DNA of 9,735 bases. Origin: Chloroflexota bacterium (lineage in GTDB: Bacteria > Chloroflexota > Anaerolineae > 4572-78 > J111). The stretch lies in contig RFJV01000421.1 in assembly GCA_003694775.1 (NCBI GenBank), forward strand, positions 1 to 9,735, written 5' to 3'. Below, piece after piece: positions 7,148-9,735 of the stretch (its first letter is position 1; each line of letters starts with the position of its first letter). The position numbers and the translations under genes were made by a program. The notes beneath the pieces were generated by a model that saw only the letters and a list, made by a program, of their open reading frames with translations, did no database searches and was not told where the DNA came from.

Positions 7148-7885
7148 TTACACCAGATGACTGCCACCGTCTACACGAATAATTTCACCGGTAACGAAAT
7201 CTGCATCCCGGAGCAGATACAAAAGTGCCTTGACCACGTCCTGCGGGTCGCCGGTACGGCGAGCGGGAATTTTTTGAGTCAACCGGTCAAACAGGGCCGG
7301 GTCGTCGTTTACATTGGGCAGGATGGCTCCCAGAGCAATGCCGTTGACCTGGATGTTATGGGGAGCCAGAGCAACCGCCATTGCTTTGGTCAGACCTTCC
7401 AGCCCAACCTTGCTGATGGTATACGAAAAGTGATGGTTGCCGGGCCGCATAGCCGCCACGTCGAGCAGGTTGATGATTTTACCCTGCCGTTCCGGGGGCA
7501 GGGCGCGGGCAAAAGCCTGGCTCAGCAGAAACGGCGCTTTCAGGTTGACCATCATATTCCGGTCCCAGGATTCTGAGGTGGCGCTCAAAAAATCTTCGGG
7601 GGGGAATATGGAGGCGTTGTTGACCAGGATATCCAGCCGGCCCGCCATCTCCAGCGCCTGCGGAACCAGGGCCTGGACTGCGGCTTCGTCGCCAAGGTCG
7701 GCGGAAATTGTCCAGGCGTTGACCCCGGCCTGCCGAATCTGGGCCGCGGTGTCGCCGGCCGCGGCGGCAGAGCGTCCGTAATGCACCACAATGTGGCACC
7801 CCTGCTCCGCCAGCGCCAGGGCCAATGCTTTGCCCACCCTTTTGGCGCTTCCGGTCACCAGGGCTACCCGGCTTTTCAATTCCAT
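7148..7885 (-). CDS. Short-chain dehydrogenase/reductase of the pteridine reductase (PTR1/FolM) type
   Basis: 245 aa, full length for a classical SDR. The Rossmann cofactor motif is TGSAKRVG (11-18), with R16 matching the arginine of the PTR1 TGxxxRxG signature, and HYGRS (35-39) suits NADPH. NNAS starts at 89. The catalytic residues are N114, Y155 and K159, and position 142, where most SDRs have Ser, is Asp. Asp 13 residues before the Tyr is the hallmark of pteridine reductase and of FolM-type dihydromonapterin/dihydrofolate reductases, so reduction of a pterin is the favoured role. The start has a strong GGGGGTGA upstream and a predicted promoter at 7911-7939. It is the first gene of the four-gene operon, ending 6 bp before the cyclase start. 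Another carbonyl substrate, for example one made by the terpenoid-synthase-like neighbour, cannot be excluded. Confidence 0.85.
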   Translation of the reverse strand: MELKSRVALVTGSAKRVGKALALALAEQGCHIVVHYGRSAAAAGDTAAQIRQAGVNAWTISADLGDEAAVQALVPQALEMAGRLDILVNNASIFPPEDFLSATSESWDRNMMVNLKAPFLLSQAFARALPPERQGKIINLLDVAAMRPGNHHFSYTISKVGLEGLTKAMAVALAPHNIQVNGIALGAILPNVNDDPALFDRLTQKIPARRTGDPQDVVKALLYLLRDADFVTGEIIRVDGGSHLV

Positions 7886-7910
7886 TGGTCACCCCCTGTA
7901 CCCGCCTGTA

Positions 7911-7939
7911 ATTGTAACACAGCCAGGCAAGGCTGGCAA
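7911..7939 (-). promoter_or_regulatory. Predicted sigma70-type promoter of the SDR-cyclase-terpenoid-peptidase operon
   Basis: On the minus strand TTGCCA (7934-7939) and TACAAT (7911-7916) are separated by exactly 17 bp. Both are close to consensus. Initiation near 7904 would give a leader of only about 20 nt containing the GGGGGTGA ribosome-binding site. A small dyad, GCCAG-N6-CTGGC (7922-7937), sits in the spacer and overlaps the -35 box, so it could be an operator. It is too short to claim firmly. Confidence 0.5.
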
Positions 7940-7959
7940 TGGTTCCGCGCTCCCAATTC

Positions 7960-9408
7960 CTACTTGCCAATCTCCTCCGCCGGGGTATCCAGGAAGCGAG
8001 CGGCAAACTGGACAAAGCGGTATACATCGGCAAAATTGCTGACCAGCCCCAGCGACACCCGGATAGCTCCGGCGCTTTTGCCATCGACATGCTGGAGGCA
8101 GGTGAGGAAATGCTCAAACGACATCCGGTATTCGTCGACAAAGCAGGTGGTCATTTCTTCTCTGGTCAGGCCGTGGGCCACCTCTCCGGCGCCGGGGTTG
8201 CAGAAACAGCCGGTCCGGAGCGAGATTTTCTCCCGGTTTGCCAGGGCCTCGATTCGCCGGAAGTCCATCAGCCGGCCCTGCGGGTCGTAAAAATTCAGGG
8301 CCACCGTTGCCCCGCGGCCCTCGGTGGTGGTGGGGCCGTAAATGCGCACCAGCGGCGCGCCATTGCGGTGACGCAGGGCCAGCAGACTGTCCAGCAACCA
8401 CCCGGCCAGACACATTACCCGCGTGTGAATGTTTTCCACCCCGATGCCGGCAATATGCCGCAGACCGATTTCCACCGCCGGCAGGCTCAAATAGCTGACC
8501 GTGCCGTCTTCAAACGCGGCCGCACCCTCGGCCAGATGATAATCGTCCGCCTGCACCGAGGCTACGGTGATGGTCCCGCCGGCAAACCAGGGCCGGCGCA
8601 GTTTCTGCAGGGCGGCCCGCCGGGCCAGCAGACAGCCCACCCCCGTGGGATAGCCAAAAATCTTGTAAAAGGACAGGGGCACAAAATCCGGCTTCCAGCG
8701 GCTCAGGTCCAGGCGGTTGGTAGGGGCAAACGCGGCCGCGTCGAGCAGAACATCCCATCCCCGCGCCTGGGCCTGGGCAATCCACTCCAGCGGATGCTGA
8801 ACCCCGGAAAAGTTGGACTGGGCCGGATAGGCAAACAGATTCGGTTTGCCGGCAGGGGCCGCGTCCAGAGCCTGGAACAGCCGGTCCGGGTTGACCCGCA
8901 AATCGGGCGGGGTGACCGGCACGTAGGTCACGGCCGCGCCGCGGCGGCGGGCAAACTCGCGGATACCGTTGACCGAGTTGTGGTTGTCAAAGGTCAGCAG
9001 GTAGCGACTGCCCTCCTCAAAAGGATACGATTCGCCCACCAGCTTGAGCGCGCCGCTGGCATTGAGGGTAAACACAGCCTCATATTCCGACGGGTCGGCC
9101 CGGAAAAATTCCAGCACATAGGCGCGAGCCTGCTCCACCAGCCGGGTCATCGCCAGCGAGGTGGGATTTTGGGAATGAGGATTGCCAAAAACTCCCTCGC
9201 TCAGCAGGGCCATATGCTGGTGCAGTTGGGATTCGCCGTACAGACCGCCGCCGGTGTAATCCAGGTAGATGTGCTGTTGGCGGTCCAGCCGGGCATAGTC
9301 CGAGCGGCGCAGGTCGTCCAGAAAGCCGGTGCGGGTATAATCGGGGTAGGTGTGTATAAAGTGAGCAAAAGCCTCTTCCATCGTGGTCAGGGTGGATAGT
9401 CTGTCCAT
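7960..9408 (-). CDS. Class V aminotransferase-fold PLP enzyme, molybdenum-cofactor-sulfurase-like
   Basis: 482 aa. Features from the N terminus (numbered from the ATG at 9408) are YLDYTGGGLYG (48-58), GNPHSQNPTS (75-84), and DNHNSV with H143 stacking on PLP. LLDAAAF follows with D223 for the pyridine nitrogen, then SFYKIFGYPTG with the PLP lysine K249. RTGCFCNPGA (398-407) comes next; C403 aligns with the persulfide cysteine of SufS (RTGHHC). The CFCNPGA context is that of the N-terminal domain of MOCOS/ABA3, which moves sulfur from cysteine onto Moco. The C-terminal MOSC domain of the eukaryotic protein is absent, as in other short bacterial homologues. A general cysteine desulfurase or lyase is the alternative. 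The ATG at 9408 is chosen over the in-frame GTG at 9414, because that GTG overlaps the Shine-Dalgarno. It is probably transcribed on its own, since a promoter separates it from the operon downstream. Confidence 0.8.
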   Translation of the reverse strand: MDRLSTLTTMEEAFAHFIHTYPDYTRTGFLDDLRRSDYARLDRQQHIYLDYTGGGLYGESQLHQHMALLSEGVFGNPHSQNPTSLAMTRLVEQARAYVLEFFRADPSEYEAVFTLNASGALKLVGESYPFEEGSRYLLTFDNHNSVNGIREFARRRGAAVTYVPVTPPDLRVNPDRLFQALDAAPAGKPNLFAYPAQSNFSGVQHPLEWIAQAQARGWDVLLDAAAFAPTNRLDLSRWKPDFVPLSFYKIFGYPTGVGCLLARRAALQKLRRPWFAGGTITVASVQADDYHLAEGAAAFEDGTVSYLSLPAVEIGLRHIAGIGVENIHTRVMCLAGWLLDSLLALRHRNGAPLVRIYGPTTTEGRGATVALNFYDPQGRLMDFRRIEALANREKISLRTGCFCNPGAGEVAHGLTREEMTTCFVDEYRMSFEHFLTCLQHVDGKSAGAIRVSLGLVSNFADVYRFVQFAARFLDTPAEEIGK

Positions 9409-9413
9409 AATCA

Positions 9414-9419
9414 CCTCCT
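9414..9419 (-). promoter_or_regulatory. Ribosome binding site that decides the start of the PLP enzyme
   Basis: A perfect AGGAGG stands 5 nt before the ATG at 9408. The alternative GTG at 9414 uses the last G of this motif and would have no proper site of its own, so the shorter protein is preferred. Confidence 0.8.
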
Positions 9420-9425
9420 GGCCGT

Positions 9426-9454
9426 ATTTTACTCCCGGCAGGAAAAGTAAACAA
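9426..9454 (-). promoter_or_regulatory. Possible promoter of the PLP enzyme gene
   Basis: On the minus strand TTGTTT (9449-9454) is 17 bp upstream of TAAAAT (9426-9431). The -10 matches 5/6 of consensus but the -35 only 3/6. The position, with a leader of about ten nt before AGGAGG, is reasonable. Confidence 0.35.
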
Positions 9455-9485
9455 TTGAGCTGTCTTTACGCTCCGCGTCGGGTGG

Positions 9486-9541
9486 ATACGAATGGACGAA
9501 TGGGCGAATAGACGAATTTACGAATGGACGAATTTACGATG
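9486..9541. repeat. Octamer array 1, consensus NNNCGAAT, seven units
   Basis: CGAA(T) begins at 9489, 9497, 9505, 9513, 9521 and 9529, with a final CGAT at 9537, exactly every 8 bp. The three bases before each CGAAT vary (ATA, GGA, GGG, AGA, TTA, GGA, TTA). The strict phase with divergent spacer bases shows this is a real periodic repeat and not chance low complexity. There is no conserved repeat or spacer organisation of the CRISPR kind. Confidence 0.8.
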
Positions 9542-9551
9542 AAGCAAACAC

Positions 9552-9591
9552 TTTCGTATTTTCGTGTTTTCGTAATTTCGTGCATTCGTGT
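9552..9591. repeat. Octamer array 2, consensus WTTCGTNN, inverted relative to array 1, five units
   Basis: TTCG recurs with its C at 9555, 9563, 9571, 9579 and 9587, again exactly every 8 bp. The core is the reverse complement of the array 1 core (CGAA versus TTCG), so the two arrays face each other across about 10 bp. They could fold into a long imperfect hairpin in several registers. Confidence 0.8.
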
Positions 9592-9620
9592 TTTCCAACC
9601 CGGCCTGCAGAGGGTATAAT
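9592..9620 (+). promoter_or_regulatory. Possible rightward promoter reading out of the window
   Basis: TTTCCA (9592-9597) lies 17 bp before a perfect TATAAT (9615-9620), which is notable in GC-rich DNA. Transcription would start near 9627, just before the palindrome at 9640-9664, and leave the window with no gene visible in it. Confidence 0.35.
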
Positions 9621-9639
9621 GCCGGAATGTCTCAAATGG

Positions 9640-9664
9640 GTCTGTCCAAAAATTTTGGACAGAC
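9640..9664. repeat. Perfect 25-bp palindrome
   Basis: Two perfectly complementary 12-bp arms, GTCTGTCCAAAA (9640-9651) and TTTTGGACAGAC (9653-9664), meet at a single central A. Such a sequence may be a dyad operator, a hairpin in RNA read from the predicted promoter, or the head-to-head junction of two terminal inverted repeats. Confidence 0.85.
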
Positions 9665-9735
9665 AGGGGGGTGCGGGGGGATTCCCCCTCGCGAAGCATC
9701 CAGCTCTGCTGGGCGAATCCCCCCAGGTTTGTCCA
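9656..9735. repeat. Nested inverted-repeat element at the right edge, possible mobile-element end
   Basis: Three nested stems are visible. TGGACAGAC (9656-9664) pairs with GTTTGTCCA (9727-9735) with one G-T pair. GGGGGGATTC (9675-9684) pairs perfectly with GAATCCCCCC (9715-9724). CCAGC-TCT-GCTGG (9700-9712) forms the tip. The outer stem reuses the right arm of the 25-bp palindrome, so the TGTCCA/TGGACA word occurs three times. This may be a MITE, an insertion-sequence end or a structured leader. No transposase or flanking duplication is visible, and the window ends inside or at the edge of the structure. Confidence 0.6.

Noticed and set aside
7939..9399. Long + strand open frame of 486 codons
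   Set aside because: It lies antisense to the PLP enzyme gene, whose product has clear catalytic motifs. The translation has no recognisable domain, and long antisense frames are expected in GC-rich coding DNA.
9486..9591. CRISPR array
   Set aside because: The units are 8 bp with no 25-40 bp conserved repeat, no unique spacers of uniform length and no cas genes.
9466..9699. Minus-strand frame of 77 codons at the right edge
   Set aside because: It runs through the octamer arrays and palindromes, has no ribosome-binding site and reads as repeat-derived sequence.
9640..9735. Definite insertion sequence
   Set aside because: No transposase gene, target duplication or second end is visible in the window, so only a possible mobile-element end is reported.

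Overview
The window is a GC-rich bacterial segment in which every supported gene lies on the minus strand, so it reads from right to left. The best guess for the host is a Chloroflexota member (Anaerolineae-like). That guess rests on the multidomain cyclase-STAND-TPR protein, the Nif11/NHLP-like small protein, the GC content and the octamer-type intergenic repeats; no phylogenetic marker is present.

Right edge (9409-9735): there is no gene here. The stretch holds two opposing arrays of degenerate octamers (9486-9541 and 9552-9591), a possible rightward promoter (9592-9620), a perfect 25-bp palindrome (9640-9664) and a nested inverted-repeat structure that runs to the window end. It looks like a mobile-element end, a MITE-like repeat or a structured leader.

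7960-9408 encodes a class V PLP enzyme resembling molybdenum-cofactor sulfurase. A 74-bp gap with a good sigma70-type promoter (7911-7939) follows. Downstream is a tightly packed four-gene operon. It consists of a pteridine-reductase-type SDR (7148-7885), a 1381-aa soluble-adenylyl-cyclase-like protein with two cyclase domains, a STAND-type ATPase and a TPR-like tail (2996-7141), a class I terpenoid/isoprenoid-synthase-fold protein (2086-3015), and a HEXXH metallopeptidase-like protein ending in a cyclic-nucleotide-binding domain (437-2089). The junctions are a 6-bp gap, a 20-bp overlap and a 4-bp ATGA overlap.

Left edge: a 244-bp spacer holds mutually exclusive hairpins, a predicted promoter and a third octamer array. 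It precedes the first 64 codons of a small Nif11/NHLP-like helical protein that runs off the window.

The most interesting reading is that the operon contains both a cyclic-nucleotide producer and a cyclic-nucleotide receptor. The receptor is fused to a putative zinc protease, and a class I terpenoid-synthase-like enzyme sits between the two. A possible precursor-like peptide gene follows. This would be a self-contained second-messenger module controlling proteolysis and/or isoprenoid chemistry. The domain calls are made from motifs seen in the sequence; the pathway is inference.
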